A DNA stretch of 64,000 nucleotides from Pycnopodia helianthoides. Lineage: Eukaryota; Echinodermata; Asteroidea; Forcipulatida; Asteriidae. Positions 12,527-24,200 of the stretch are shown here, piece by piece. The notes under the pieces were generated by a model that was given only the letters and a program-made list of their open reading frames with translations, was not told the origin of the DNA and searched no databases. Where the stretch lies: positions 1,612,001 to 1,676,000 of the forward strand of contig CM063254.1 of the NCBI GenBank assembly GCA_032158295.1, written 5' to 3'. Each line of letters opens with the position of its first letter. Position 1 is the stretch's first letter. Both the position numbers and the translations under genes were made by a program.

Positions 12527-12655
12527 AATTTGGGGCAGAGGGTCCCCCCAAATGTTCCCATAGAACTCCCCCCCAAAAAATCCCCAAAAGAATTCCCGAG
12601 ATTCCAAGCACACAATGAAGACACAATAGGGGTGGGGGTACCCTCTGCCCCATAT
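12527..12655. repeat. Dispersed inverted-repeat element (GGGGCAGAGGGT ends)
   Basis: Ends TTTGGGGCAGAGGGTCCCC and GGGGGTACCCTCTGCCCCAT are inverted. Second copy at 28882-29024. Confidence 0.7.
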
Positions 12656-13471
12656 CGAGCACCAATCGCTACCCCCGGTACATAATTAACGTTTTAAAAA
12701 GTTTCTTTCCCATAAAACCCCCTTTTAGCGAAAAAAAAGAAAGTTTGAGGTCATGCGTTACACAATGATGCGGATCTGTATGCAGACATTGAACTATATG
12801 TTGACCAAAAAGTGCAGATCCAGCCACATTCAAAGCTAAGCTTTTCATAAAGACCCAAATACTACCTTATACTGATAATTATTATTAGCATTCCGGAGAC
12901 AAAACGACAATAACGGTATTCTACACAAGATTTCAAATTTTCGATGTCAAAAGCAATAACTGTGTTTTATTGAGAAATCATGACAAATAGCGCATGCAAT
13001 ATCATTCTCAGTACAGTTCTTTCTTCATTGTTTTCTGACTCTTTAAGAAATTCAACCGAAAATAAATCCATAGTTAATTTAAGATATGAACAAAATCCTA
13101 TCAATTATAAATACACATCACTGAATGAAAACAAAAACACTTGCGTTTTAACCTATGTCAAAGAAGTTGGTTATTTCGTAAAGCAGTGGTGAATCTTACA
13201 ATGCATGAATAGTCCATTCAAACATACAGCACCTCCACCAACACATTACAAAACATCAAAACTAAGGTCCTAAAAGTTGCCTGATTTTATCATATACGGC
13301 GTTTTGTCGAGTCTCAATGAGATAACATAGAGGTGGTTTTTGATACCTAACAATGCTTACAAATGTGACCACTTTCACCACTGTCATTTCTTCTGTTGCC
13401 AGTTTCTTTGTCACATTCCCTTTGTAACACAACTTCTTACATACTCTTCATGACTAAACCATTTCTACAAG

Positions 13472-13892
13472 GAGCAAGTTCGGGTGGCGACTAAACTTGA
13501 CTAGACCGACTAGACTAACCAGACACCATAGAGCACAGGGAGATTCACTAAAGATAGGTTGCAGTATGACGTAAATCGGCCATCTTTACGGGCAGTTTAG
13601 AACAAACAGTCGTGCGTTTCGTGTGAGAACGGCGTGCAACACGCGCGCATTTAACGAAACTCACTTCACAATTGGTTAGTGAACAACGCGGCTGCGTTAA
13701 TAAGTTGAGCGTTTGACGCACCTGCAAGCCAAAATGCAATTTGCCCGTAAAGATGGCGTCTTCTTGGAACTATCAGTTATATCGAACCATGCACTGGAGC
13801 ATGGTCGAATGGTCAATTCGAGAGCTACGTAACAGTTTCTGGTCCCAATATACGGCTCTGGTCAAGTCTAGTCGCCCACCCGAACTTGCTCA
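13472..13892. mobile_element. GAGCAAGTTCGGGTGG element interrupted by another element
   Basis: Ends GAGCAAGTTCGGGTGGCGAC and GTCGCCCACCCGAACTTGCTC are inverted. Compared with the shorter intact copies at 27394-27576 and 36046-36228, the sequence breaks after CAGGGAGATT and resumes near 13783. Confidence 0.75.
13549..13783. mobile_element. Inserted element, GATAGGTTGCAGTATGACG family
   Basis: Near-identical to 61976-62204. Inner inverted blocks CATCTTTACGGGCA and TGCCCGTAAAGATG lie near each end. Open frames inside are conserved only because the copies are similar. Confidence 0.75.
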
Positions 13893-13899
13893 AGGGAGA

Positions 13900-14990
13900 G
13901 GGAACATAAACCTAGATTGGTTTCCTCCAAGCCTCGGTTTGAGTTTCATTGATTTGAGTTGAATGCGACTCAATGAAGTTGGCTGCACTATAGTGACGTA
14001 ATTCCACTGAAAGCCACGCCCACTTCATGCAAACTGGCTCCACCCATTACCAGAAGCCCATAGGAAATACATTAAACTCTTGTCTTTGATGATTTGTAAG
14101 AACAAAAGAGGACACAGTAGTTAAAGAGTATGTTTTCAAAGCAACACTCATACAAAATAAGTCCAAGGTAAATATTATTGCATTACTACTGTGTCATATT
14201 TTGTAAAAATGTAATGAATAAAATAAAAAAAATAGTCTTATTTAACTTTCCTTCCAGAAGTTAAACTGCCCTTCTCCCACGTAAGATTTTTTTTATATAA
14301 ATAAATTAACATACACAATGAGGTCCTACCGAAGTGGTATAATGATTTGATTGCAACATTGTGTGAATAGGTTTATGCAAAGACAAAAAAAGAGTTATTT
14401 CAAATTTAAAATATCATGCAACACTATTCACATGACCATTCACAAGTCATACGGACGATAGCATGTTAGTTACCAGTTTTTGTTAAAATGTAAAAAGAAA
14501 AATGAATATAAATTAAAATTGTACTTGTATAAAACCTAAAAGGAATTCAGTATTGGCCTAATAAATTATTTGTTATGCTTTTAAAATGAGATGTTTATGA
14601 ATCCAATGTTACACGTTACAATGGTTCAGCTGCATAGCCTACTACCTAATATCATTCAATCAAAAACACATCATAAAAATAGACTGCCAAACATTCGGTA
14701 CATGTGATTGTAAGACAGTCACTTGAATCTGTGAGACAGTAACATATACCATGAAAAACTGGTGCGTCAAATAACAAATTTTTAAATTGATATGCTGAAT
14801 TTCGTCGTGGATGGCAACAAATGACAACATATGACATCATGAAAATCACTCCATGCAACCTGCTTTCAGGTATTGTTTTGTAAACGAAATGCAAGTCAAT
14901 GTATATTCGGTTTGCGGTAACACCATGTGTATAATTATCTACTTTGCTGTGTAGATTTTGTTCTTTAGAGAACTTGTCTTGCTATTTGTT
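13900..14990. other. AT-rich intergenic DNA, nothing recognised
   Basis: No coding, RNA or repeat signal. Confidence 0.45.
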
Positions 14991-14994
14991 CTAC

Positions 14995-15110
14995 TACCGC
15001 GGAGTAGATTTTCGGAATTCGGGAGACTTCTCAGTTCTGAAAAGAACTGTCCTGCTTTTTAACTACTACCTGGGCGGGAGGTAGGAAATCGGGCAGGACT
15101 ACTACTTTAG
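14995..15110 (-). repeat. Hairpin repeat carrying AGTTCTTTTCAGAACT
   Basis: Minus strand contains a histone-like stem-loop variant followed by TCTCCCGAATTCCG, resembling the order stem-loop then TCTCCC seen in the 281-490 element. Flanking CTACTAC and GTAGTAG blocks add hairpins. Confidence 0.5.
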
Positions 15111-15267
15111 CTTTATGGATCGGGGGACTGAAAGTCACTGTTGAATTGATCTTTTCATGTTTTCTCCACAATAATCACAGTCAAGCAGAACAACTTCTCA
15201 GGTTGTTCACTTTACAGTTATTTTTTTCATGATTAAAAAATGCACCCAAAGAGTATTTCAGATCGCT

Positions 15268-15421
15268 ATAGATGGATTGCAATACGCGTCATTGACCGCC
15301 ATCTTTGATGTAAAACGATGGAAAAGTGCACCCATGTACGCACTACGCAGACTCTCAGCCAATGATAGCTCTTCACGCGTGCACAATTCATCAAAGATGG
15401 TGGTCAATGCAATCCGTCTAT
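15268..15421. mobile_element. Inverted-repeat element with TAGATGGATTGCA ends
   Basis: TAGATGGATTGCAATACG, then GACCGCCATCTTTGATG, are mirrored by CATCAAAGATGGTGGTC, then CAATCCGTCTA. A diverged copy ends near 44316. Confidence 0.65.
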
Positions 15422-16055
15422 TAAAAGTGTACTCCATCTAGTTGTGGATGATGGGTATACCCTTATGTGGTAGAATATGCTAGTATAATGTTAAGATGCA
15501 GCTTTCTTCCATGTATGTCAATGCATCCAACTCATGCTATGATTTCCACTAGAATTGATTACTTGCATACAGAAAACTTAGTAGCACAGCATGATCAAAA
15601 TTTACTGTTTCATTTCATTCAATTAATGTTTTAAAATATAAAATTCGTTTGCCAAATTCGAATCATGATTGTGGTTTTTCGTGCCTTGTGGTTCAGTAAA
15701 TAATATATTTATAAAAATGTTAAAATTTAAGTGTTGATATCAATCAGAATACAATTCATTGAATTTCTTTTCACAAAAAATGCCGATCAAATTAGAGTTC
15801 ATCCAGCAAAAAAGAATACATAGGCCTACCATAACAACTCCTTTTTAATTTAAAAACAATTCGGATTGATGATTAAAACAAACACTAACTCCAGAAAATG
15901 ATGACAGTTTTCAAAATAAGCTACATAAATATGAACGTAAAGGATGACTAATGTGGTTTAAAACAAAGAGGAAGAAAATTGTTGTCTATGGACTAATTCA
16001 CCCACCATTGTTGTCTTCCATTATGGTTCCAATATCATAACACTCATCAAGTACA

Positions 16056-16248
16056 GGGCCCAATTTTATAGAGCTGCTTAAGCACAAAAAGTAGCTAAGC
16101 ACAACAAAATTATGCTTACCAGAATAAGGTTACCAGCCAAAATATTATGTCACATGTACAATTTGTGACTGGTATCCTGCTGATTTTTGCACTGCAGAAA
16201 ATTGTTAAGCAGTATTTTCTGCTTAAGCAGCTCTATGAAATAGGGCCC
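16056..16248. mobile_element. GGGCCCAATTT-ATAGAGCTGCTTAAGCA hairpin element
   Basis: Ends GGGCCCAATTTTATAGAGCT and AGCTCTATGAAATAGGGCCC are inverted; the interior has ATGCTTACCAGAATAAGGTT. Other copies: 45916-46107, 53192-53376; degraded ones near 17033, 18000-18160, 32560-32700 and 36770-36890. Confidence 0.75.
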
Positions 16249-17356
16249 AGATTAGAATGCTTGTCCCTGTATTAGACAGAAGGTCTATAGTTCAAAAGGA
16301 CATAATGCTTTAATAGCATGTCACCAACTATGTAATGACAGACTGTAATTACGTAGTGGTTAATGGATTAGTCTCTGTACTGAACGCGTAAAGCTGGATT
16401 GTACTGAAAGAAAAACTTCAAGACAACAACAACTTGAACCCAGTTCCTACTTCATACAATATTTGAAAAAAAAAATAATAAAAATGTTCTGTGGAAACAA
16501 TGTAAACTTGTCCTTGATTACAATATCTCTGTCAATCAAGCACCTTTTGAATTACTTCCTGGTCAAGATCAACAGCAGAGTGCATGTGTGTACACTAAAC
16601 CGATGATGAGACCTTTCTTGCCTCAGTGAGGGGGCTGTTTAAGCTTGCGACATCAAAACGCAAAGGGTGTCCCAGTCTACTCAAGGATTGTTAAGTGCAG
16701 AACTCTACATCAACTCATTTTGGTTTTAACTTACAGTCCATTCTCAACAACAATTAGTTTCCACGATTCTTTTTTGTCTTGTGAGGTTTAAACTAAAATC
16801 AAAACCTTATGGTTCCAGATATTACAGCATATTGGTATTATACAATAATGTACAGCACACATTAAACTCTATAGATATAACTAAAATCAAATTATATTTG
16901 ATTAATTGAGAAGATTTTAATAATAGCTTAACAATATACAAAGCGTCCTACACTCACAATTCTTATCATTTACAAATACATTCAAAATGCCTTCCCATGA
17001 TATTTTCAAATATTGCATTTGCATCAATAGTCCGGGCCCGATTTTTATACAGCTGCAAACCACACCAAATTGCTAACACAATCTGTATGGGCAGAAACAG
17101 GTTACCAGCCAATAACAGGTTACCAGCTAATAACAAATCAACCTGTTTGACTCATGTTCAACCAACTTATAAAATCTGTTAAAAGGTAGGGTCATAAATT
17201 GGTTTTTGTCACCACAATGCTGACGTGTTTGTCAAGAAAGATGCAATAAAAGTCACCTGTGAAAGTTTTAGCTGAATACAGTGTCTACTTGTTGAGAAAA
17301 CAGCAAAAAAGCTGTAAGGGTATATTTCATCAAAAGCATTGACTATATCCGCGTTT

Positions 17357-17786
17357 AGCGAGGTGACAGCAGGTACCAAGTTCATCTCTAGCAAGGTGGC
17401 AGTGGGTACCAACCTCATCTCTAGCAAGGTGGCAGTGGGTACCAACCTCATCTCTAGCAAGGTGGCAGTGGGTATAACCTCATCTCTAGCAAGGTGGCAG
17501 TGGTACCAACCTCATCTCTAGCAAGGTGGCAGTGGGTACAACCTCATCTCTAGCAAGGTGGCAGTGGGTACCAACCTCTATCTCTGAGGGCAAGGTGGCA
17601 GTGGGTAACTAACCTCATCTCTAGCAAGGTGGCAGTGGGTACCAACCTCATCTCTGGCAAGGTGGCAGTGGGTACCAACCGCATCTCTGGCAAGGTGGCA
17701 GTGGGTACCAACCTCATCTCTGGCAAGGTGGCAGTGGGTACCAACCGCATCTCTGGCAAGGTGGCAGTGGGTACCAACCGCATCTA
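17357..17786. repeat. 33-bp minisatellite, about 13 units
   Basis: Unit contains GCAAGGTGGCAGTGGGTACC followed by AACCTCATCTCTA. The 11-codon period gives long but meaningless open frames on both strands. Several units carry one-base gaps. Confidence 0.95.
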
Positions 17787-18199
17787 AGGCCGCAGCGATC
17801 GCAAACAGACACCACAGAAATTGGAATCTCCAAAATGTGCTTGAGACGAGTTTTGGATCATATTTTTTCATGTACTTTTTATTGATTTCTAATCAATGGG
17901 GGCATTTCAGAAGAAGAACAAATGTTGAAGGATGTTTTCAACCATCTCCGTCTATATAACAAAATATTCGCGTCATTACCAAAGTATGAACCTACCTAAT
18001 ACACAAACTGATATGAAACTGGCCCCCTGTGTCTGATCTCATATAGCTGTGAGATACATAAAGGACTGTAGTATTTGGCTGGTAACCTCTTCTTGCTTAC
18101 CATTATACTTATGTGCTTAGAAAATTTTGCATGCTTAGCACATTTGATGCAACTGGGCCCTGATCGTTGCTGTTTGTTACCCTGTAAAACATGGAAGAG

Positions 18200-19480
18200 G
18201 ATATAATTACTGTGCATTGATAGGGGCCCTCAGCTTACCGTGGCAATCACAAACAGTAAACAATTCTCTGCTATTATGGTTTGTGCTAAATTTCTGAACA
18301 GCAGTTTTACCAGAAAGATTTCACATGCAACCAGCAAGACTGTCTAATATCAACCAGTGAGATGAGCCGACGACGCGCTCATACTTTTGTCAACCAAACC
18401 GCCGATTCCCGCTTAACCACAATTATTGCCATTAGAATAGGCCCAGACGATGCTGAAATCATCTTTAAAATATATTCATATGAGGGAAGCAAAATGAGTC
18501 TTAATAATGCAGTTTAAAATAAAAATTAATTCAATAATTCATGCCAGGAAGGTTGAGAGATTCCACATTATAGAATATAATATAGACTTCCCTATATGAA
18601 AATCCACTTTTAAAATGTTGGACAGCAAGAAATCAAGTAAGCTTGAGGTAACTTCTTCATACATCCTCATACACAAGCATTACTCTCTGAAATACACCAA
18701 AACAAAAACTCAAATGTACAGCAATATTAATGACCCAGAGAAAATATGATTTTACCCTTCTGTCTGGGGGGGAATATGTGAGCATATTGTCATGCCAGCG
18801 CAAGAAGGTTGATATTGCAATACAACATTGTTTTGTTATTTTGAGGAAAGTTAAAACCTCACTGCAGTTAAAAGAAAAAACAATTAAAAGGTTGTACCTC
18901 AGTCAAAGCTACCTTAATGCAATCACAGCACACATGTGTGTAACTGCAACACATTGTTCTTACAGAATCACCATATGTAGGAGCCAAAACCAATACAATG
19001 AGATGCAACCTTGCTTGCTGTACGACAGAACCACCTGCATGTTTAGCAAGAGTATTACCCCTGAGTACATCAACCTAGTGGCACTGACCTAACAATGTCG
19101 AACACACACTTGACTCATGTTGAATGTTTGCATATGCCTTCCTCTATCCATTACATTATACTGGATGCTAGTATTACAAACCCTGCATGGTGCTAGATTG
19201 TCTGAATGAAACACGCTGGCAACCTCGTCCCCAGGGTGTGTCGAGCAGTACCAGGTTGACCGCTCTCTCACCCTGGTATTGGATCATTGGCATATCCAAA
19301 AAATTTGGATACATATGCAAATTAGAATAGTCTGGCTGCTTTTCGAAATTCACATCTTCGTCATGGTCTCTGTGGTCCGGTACCAGATTTAATAGCCTGT
19401 TTGTACATTGGTTGCCGGCCAGCTGTTTTGACAAACCATGGGGACGAGGTTGACACGCTGGCACTTGGTGGTGATAAACG
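18200..19480. other. Intergenic DNA; unrecognised 120-codon frame at 18730-19092 (+)
   Basis: The plus-strand frame begins MTQRKYDFTLL and has no motif I recognise, no polyA signal close by and no splice partner. Probably chance. Confidence 0.3.
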
Positions 19481-19486
19481 GCACAG

Positions 19487-19619
19487 TAGTCCAGGATACC
19501 AGACTAAACACTCTCTGAAGGAAGCAACTAGGTATGAAACAGGGCTGCACAGTTAGTCCAGTATACCAGACTAAACACTCTTTGAAGGAAGCAACAAGGT
19601 ATGAAACGGGCTGCACAGG
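19487..19619. repeat. 67-bp tandem duplication
   Basis: Two copies starting TAGTCCAG(G/T)ATACCAGACT and ending GGGCTGCACAG, with a few differences. Confidence 0.85.
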
Positions 19620-20364
19620 AAATAGAGCCATCCAAATGATTTATTCAAGCAAGTTGCATATTGTAGACTAAAGGCAAACTTGTGGCAGCATAGCTACATT
19701 GAAGAGAAGAAACAAGGAATAGAGATAAACATTATAAAAGCCAACACTGTTTTTGCTAACATTCATCAAATAAATTAAGCATTCCCTTTGAATTGAGAGA
19801 AGGGTCACATGATCATGTTTAACCAATCTTAGTTGGCTGTTACAAGGCCAATTTACAGGAAACAAGTTCCAGGTCATTTATTCACATTTCAGTTTTCTCA
19901 TTATTTTCTTGAGGGATAGTGAGTTACAACTAGGAGTATGTATCTTGTGCTGCCCAGTGTTCTTTGTGCATGCAGTGTAGATGGTTGCCTCAGGGCATTG
20001 CCCTATGTGTCATGTCTTAGAACAGCTGGAGTTAATACAGCGAGGAAGCCAAAGAACATGCAAAACAACTTTGTTTGGTTTTTAAAATATACATTACATA
20101 TATATTTAAAAAAAATTATATTCAGTTGCAAGATGCATTATACTTGAACAGGGTGAAGTATGAGGAAAGTTAGCAAAGCAGAAATATTTCACTATACTGA
20201 TATAGCATCAATGTTAAGCATATTTTTAATAAACCATTGGGCACTCAACTCTAGTCATGATGTCTGCAAACACAGGTATACACACATTATTCACAAGTAT
20301 GCATCCCTGAGGCCATCTCTATTGTTGAAACGGATATTCACTTCCATTTGTTTTTGCCAAATGT

Positions 20365-20758
20365 TTAAAGGAACATTACAGAATTGGTAAGACAAAAACT
20401 TGTAAATTATACTTTTTGATCACAGATTTACATAAAACTTACACGGTCTAATGATGATGATAGTAGAAAACATCCCTTGAAATAATTCTGTCTGAAATGC
20501 CGTATTTGATGAGAAATGAATAAACTAATTTTCCGATTGGAGTTTATCGCTCAGTGAGCGTTTTATTCATTTGTTGAATCTATATGATTTCATGCAAATG
20601 TGTAATCTGTTTTTCACTATTTTCTCATGACCCAGATGGCCGATCGATCTCAAACTTCTACAGGTTTGTCAGTTTATGTATATGGTGGATTACATAAAGT
20701 GCTTACACTGCCAGCAACTGTTTTGTTAGCAAAAACCAATTCTGTAATGTTCCTTTAA
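20365..20758 (+). mobile_element. TTAA-flanked element, ACAGAATTGGTAAG family, full length
   Basis: Starts TTAAAGGAACATTACAGAAT and ends ATTCTGTAATGTTCCTTTAA (20-bp inverted termini including TTAA). Internal hairpin GCTCAGTGAGC flanked by GAATAAA and TTTATTC. No coding capacity. Confidence 0.85.
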
Positions 20759-20834
20759 TGTATTAAGAAAGAAATTGTATGATACCATTGGTCAAAGTTA
20801 CACAGATTTTAGTATCTTATCTGAGAAGGACAAA

Positions 20835-20840
20835 TTTATT
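20835..20840 (-). terminator. Possible polyadenylation signal of abLIM
   Basis: AATAAA on the minus strand about 285 bases after the abLIM stop. It is the first canonical hexamer found downstream, but AT-rich DNA makes chance hits common. Confidence 0.25.
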
Positions 20841-21121
20841 TTCCTTATGAGTTCTCATGATAAAACCATTATGAATTGTGTTGGTAAGTACAAATTCTCT
20901 GCTTTTAAGTTAAAGGAAAACCAAGTATGATTTGATATGTTTTTCTTGCTAACCTCTCCTTCTTTGCTATATTGTAAGTTTTAAATGTTGTTATTGTTGT
21001 AACTCTTCCCCGGAGTATGGGGTTTGTTCCGGGTTTTTTTTTTTGAATAAAATTAATACAATACAATTATTCTTTCCTTTGTGTGTAAACTCACCAGGGT
21101 ATAAACATAACTTGTCAGGTG

Positions 21122-21235
21122 TCAAAAAAGCAAGCTCATCTTTTTCAGCTCTACTTGCCGCCATCTTGGTAGCATAAAGTAATCTTCATAAGGCATCTGA
21201 AATGCTCGGTAGAAGTCTTCAAGTGACAGATGGAG
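21122..21235 (-). CDS. ABLIM: abLIM last exon: second half of villin headpiece and stop
   Basis: 37 codons and TGA, reading LHLSLEDFYRAFQMPYEDYF, then MLPRWRQVELKKMSLLF. LS.EDF...F.M....F..LP.W.Q..LKK...LF is the headpiece C-terminal subdomain; the terminal LKK..LLF is the F-actin contact surface. The Gly usual in F-G-M is Gln here, and the usual Arg-His at the junction is Leu-His. Acceptor TTCTTGTCTTTGAAG. Confidence 0.95.
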   Translation of the reverse strand, partial: LHLSLEDFYRAFQMPYEDYFMLPRWRQVELKKMSLLF

Positions 21236-24200
21236 CTTCAAAGACAAGAAAATAACAACAAGAACGTCAACACAAACATTGAAAACACAATACACTGGGT
21301 TCGGGGGTTTGGAGTGATTTTTGTGATGTGGGGCTAAGTACCCCCTCTTGGGGCATACACTTGATAGCAGCTTTCTATGTCTATGACTGGTCCCTGTCCT
21401 TATCCGCAAGGATAAGGACAGGCACTGCCCCGGTCTATTAATCAAAAGGAGGGTCACTGCTAGACTGGTCCCCTGTCCTTATCCGCAAAACCGCAATGAG
21501 ATGCGAGGTCAAAGGTGCATTTGTCAGGATCCCTTCAAAGCCGGTCTCTGGCGTTATTCACGAGCCTCGAAGTGTGACGCCAGATGTTCGGGCTACTTTT
21601 TATGGTGGGTGACTTGATGAGGAAAGTCATGCAACCAGAGAGACGAAGATTTAAAATCACAAGCAAAGATTCAAGTGTCTCTTACCTCCAAGTTATTTCT
21701 GTCAACATCTTTTGGCAATCTGTAGTTTGTTGTTAGTAAGGTCCCCAAGGGATAAATCTGAAATATATGTAAATAATTAGAGATGGGGTAAAAAGAATCC
21801 TGGCAGATCCGACCATTATCAAATTGGTACCTTTATCAATTAAAGGTCAATTATTTTGGAACCTTTATCAACTACAGGTCAATTAAATTGGTACCTTTAT
21901 CAACTATAGGTCAACTACATTGGTACCTTTATCAACTTCAGGTTAATTAAATTGGTACCTTTATCAATTAAAGGTCAATTATTTTGGAACCTTTATCAAC
22001 TACAGGTCAATTAAATTGGTACCTTTATCAACTAAAGGTCAATTATTTTGGAACCTTTATCAACTACAGGTCAATTAAATTGGTACCTTTATCAACTACG
22101 GTACAGGTCAATTAAATTGGTACCTTTATCAACTATACATGTAGGTCAACTACATTGGTACCTTTATCAACTACAGGTCAATTAAATTGGTACCTTTATC
22201 AACTACAGGTCAATTAAATTGGTACCTTTATCAACTTCAGGTTAATTAAATTGGTACCTTTATCAACTAAAGGTCAACTAAATTGGTACCTTTATCAACT
22301 AAAGGTCAATTAAATTGGTACCATTATCAACTTTAGGTCAATTAAATTTGACAATAAATTCTAGAAATTCCACCATTGTATGGAAATTCTGTCTGATACT
22401 TTATTCCATTTGTCAATTTTTCAGGATCTTAAGTGTGTTTTATAAAAAAAAGTTTAGAGCAAAAAGCTTCAAATGAAAAATATTGAGCATGCAACAACGT
22501 TCTTATTTACAACTAATTGGGTTAAAACACACAACTTTCTTGTACTGTAAGTAGTGTGTACTCTCAAGTACATGTTTTTTTCCTTCTCTTTTTGAATACA
22601 TGTATTGATTTATGAGCAAGAAGATTTAGCAGCTGAAAATAAAAGTTTGACAATGCACACAATGTCCAGGTGAGCATTGTACAACCATAATAAGCCATTT
22701 GCATGTTAAATTTTAATATTGTTTGGTACAATGACATACTTGATCACAAGTTACCACTTAAATTTGAATTCCTCAGACTATAGAGACAGTATGTCACATG
22801 ATTCGGGCAAGCTTTGGCGTAGTTACGGGAAAAGACGGTGGACACCCATACACAATTCTGAATGAATGTGTATGGCACAATGGTACCAGGTTTGCTCATC
22901 TAGGGTTGCTATACAAAAGCTTGCCCCGAACATTTGACATAGCAACTGTCTCTGGTAGTCTGAGGAATTCAAATTTAAGCGGTGACTTGTGACTAAGCAA
23001 GTCGTTGTACAAGACTTTATTCAAATCTAGCTCGCAAATGGCTTATTGCAGCTTTTATACCAAGACGCTAGAGAGTGCCTTCAATAGTAGTATGAAAGTA
23101 GACCATGCACTTTGTTTATTGTCACAGATGTGTCAAATGATCAAAGATCACTTGAATAGTGTTCCCTCACACGCATGGTACGCACCATTATGTCCAATGT
23201 GGACTAATATATTTGACACCAAATTTTTAGCTATGATTGGGTCGGACATAATGGTTTGTGGGACATAATGGAGTGGACATGTTGGACACAATCGGTTGGA
23301 CATAATGGTTCAAAAATGTCATCGGACATAACGATGCGTACCAAAGACATGTCGTCAGCGGTGACCGCCACATTCACCATTTTGGCAGTCAACAGGTAAG
23401 TGTGTAATTTTGCACTACACTGTATAACACAGAGGGACATCGTCTCCCAAAATGACACAACCAAGATGATGATGATGAGGTCAAGGTGAATTGGGTCAAT
23501 ATCTCATGCATTTCACTGACAGAAGTTTCCCAAACTGTTGCAAAGTTACATAGATTACAAATCAAAATGGTTGAAACCACAGCATTGTATGCAATACATG
23601 CATGAACAGGAAACACTTTAGAATCATTCACTGGCAGAGATGATACACAGCATGCAGCAAGCATGGATTAATGACCACGTAACATGCACAATCCAACTGG
23701 CCTTGACTCATCCAAATAACTGATGTATCGATACCATAATGTTTTTTGAAGATGTAATTCTAATGTTTACAGCAAGATACCTGTGTGATTCAATAGCATT
23801 GTTTGCGGTACTCAGAAAGCACTGCATTGGTCAACATTAACTGTTATTAAGAAATGATACATAATTGCATCTAGTAAATGGTGCATTAATCCCATGAATC
23901 TGCTAGTTTTTAATAACAAGTCCCTGTAAAACTACCACAAAACACCTAAACGTAGTCATGTTTGCTCAGGAAATCTGGACAATGTTATGATGTGTTTATT
24001 CTGACTTTGCGAACTGAAATAAGAACCAGAAGTTTGGGGCAGACAAATTATCACACAGATAGCAGTATTTCAAACAAAGATATTTTAAAATGTTTTACTA
24101 AGCATAAGTTTTTGTTTAAAACCAACTAAACCTTTCATGTTGTTAACAACTTTGTTGTACATTGATTGTTTTTTGAGACGTAATTTCAAGATAGTTGCTT

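Noticed and set aside
13548..13739. Conserved minus-strand frame also seen at 61941-62171
   Set aside because: Conservation reflects two copies of the same non-coding transposon; substitutions show no coding pattern and stops are near.
17578..17871. Minus-strand frame with repeated GTHCHLARD(E/A)V peptide that looks zinc-finger-like
   Set aside because: The Cys/His spacing comes from the 33-bp tandem unit; both other arrays and the opposite strand give equal frames.
22798..23268. Two consecutive plus-strand frames of 64 and 87 codons
   Set aside because: No motif, no splice or phase link, and the second runs into degenerate GGACATAATGG repeats.
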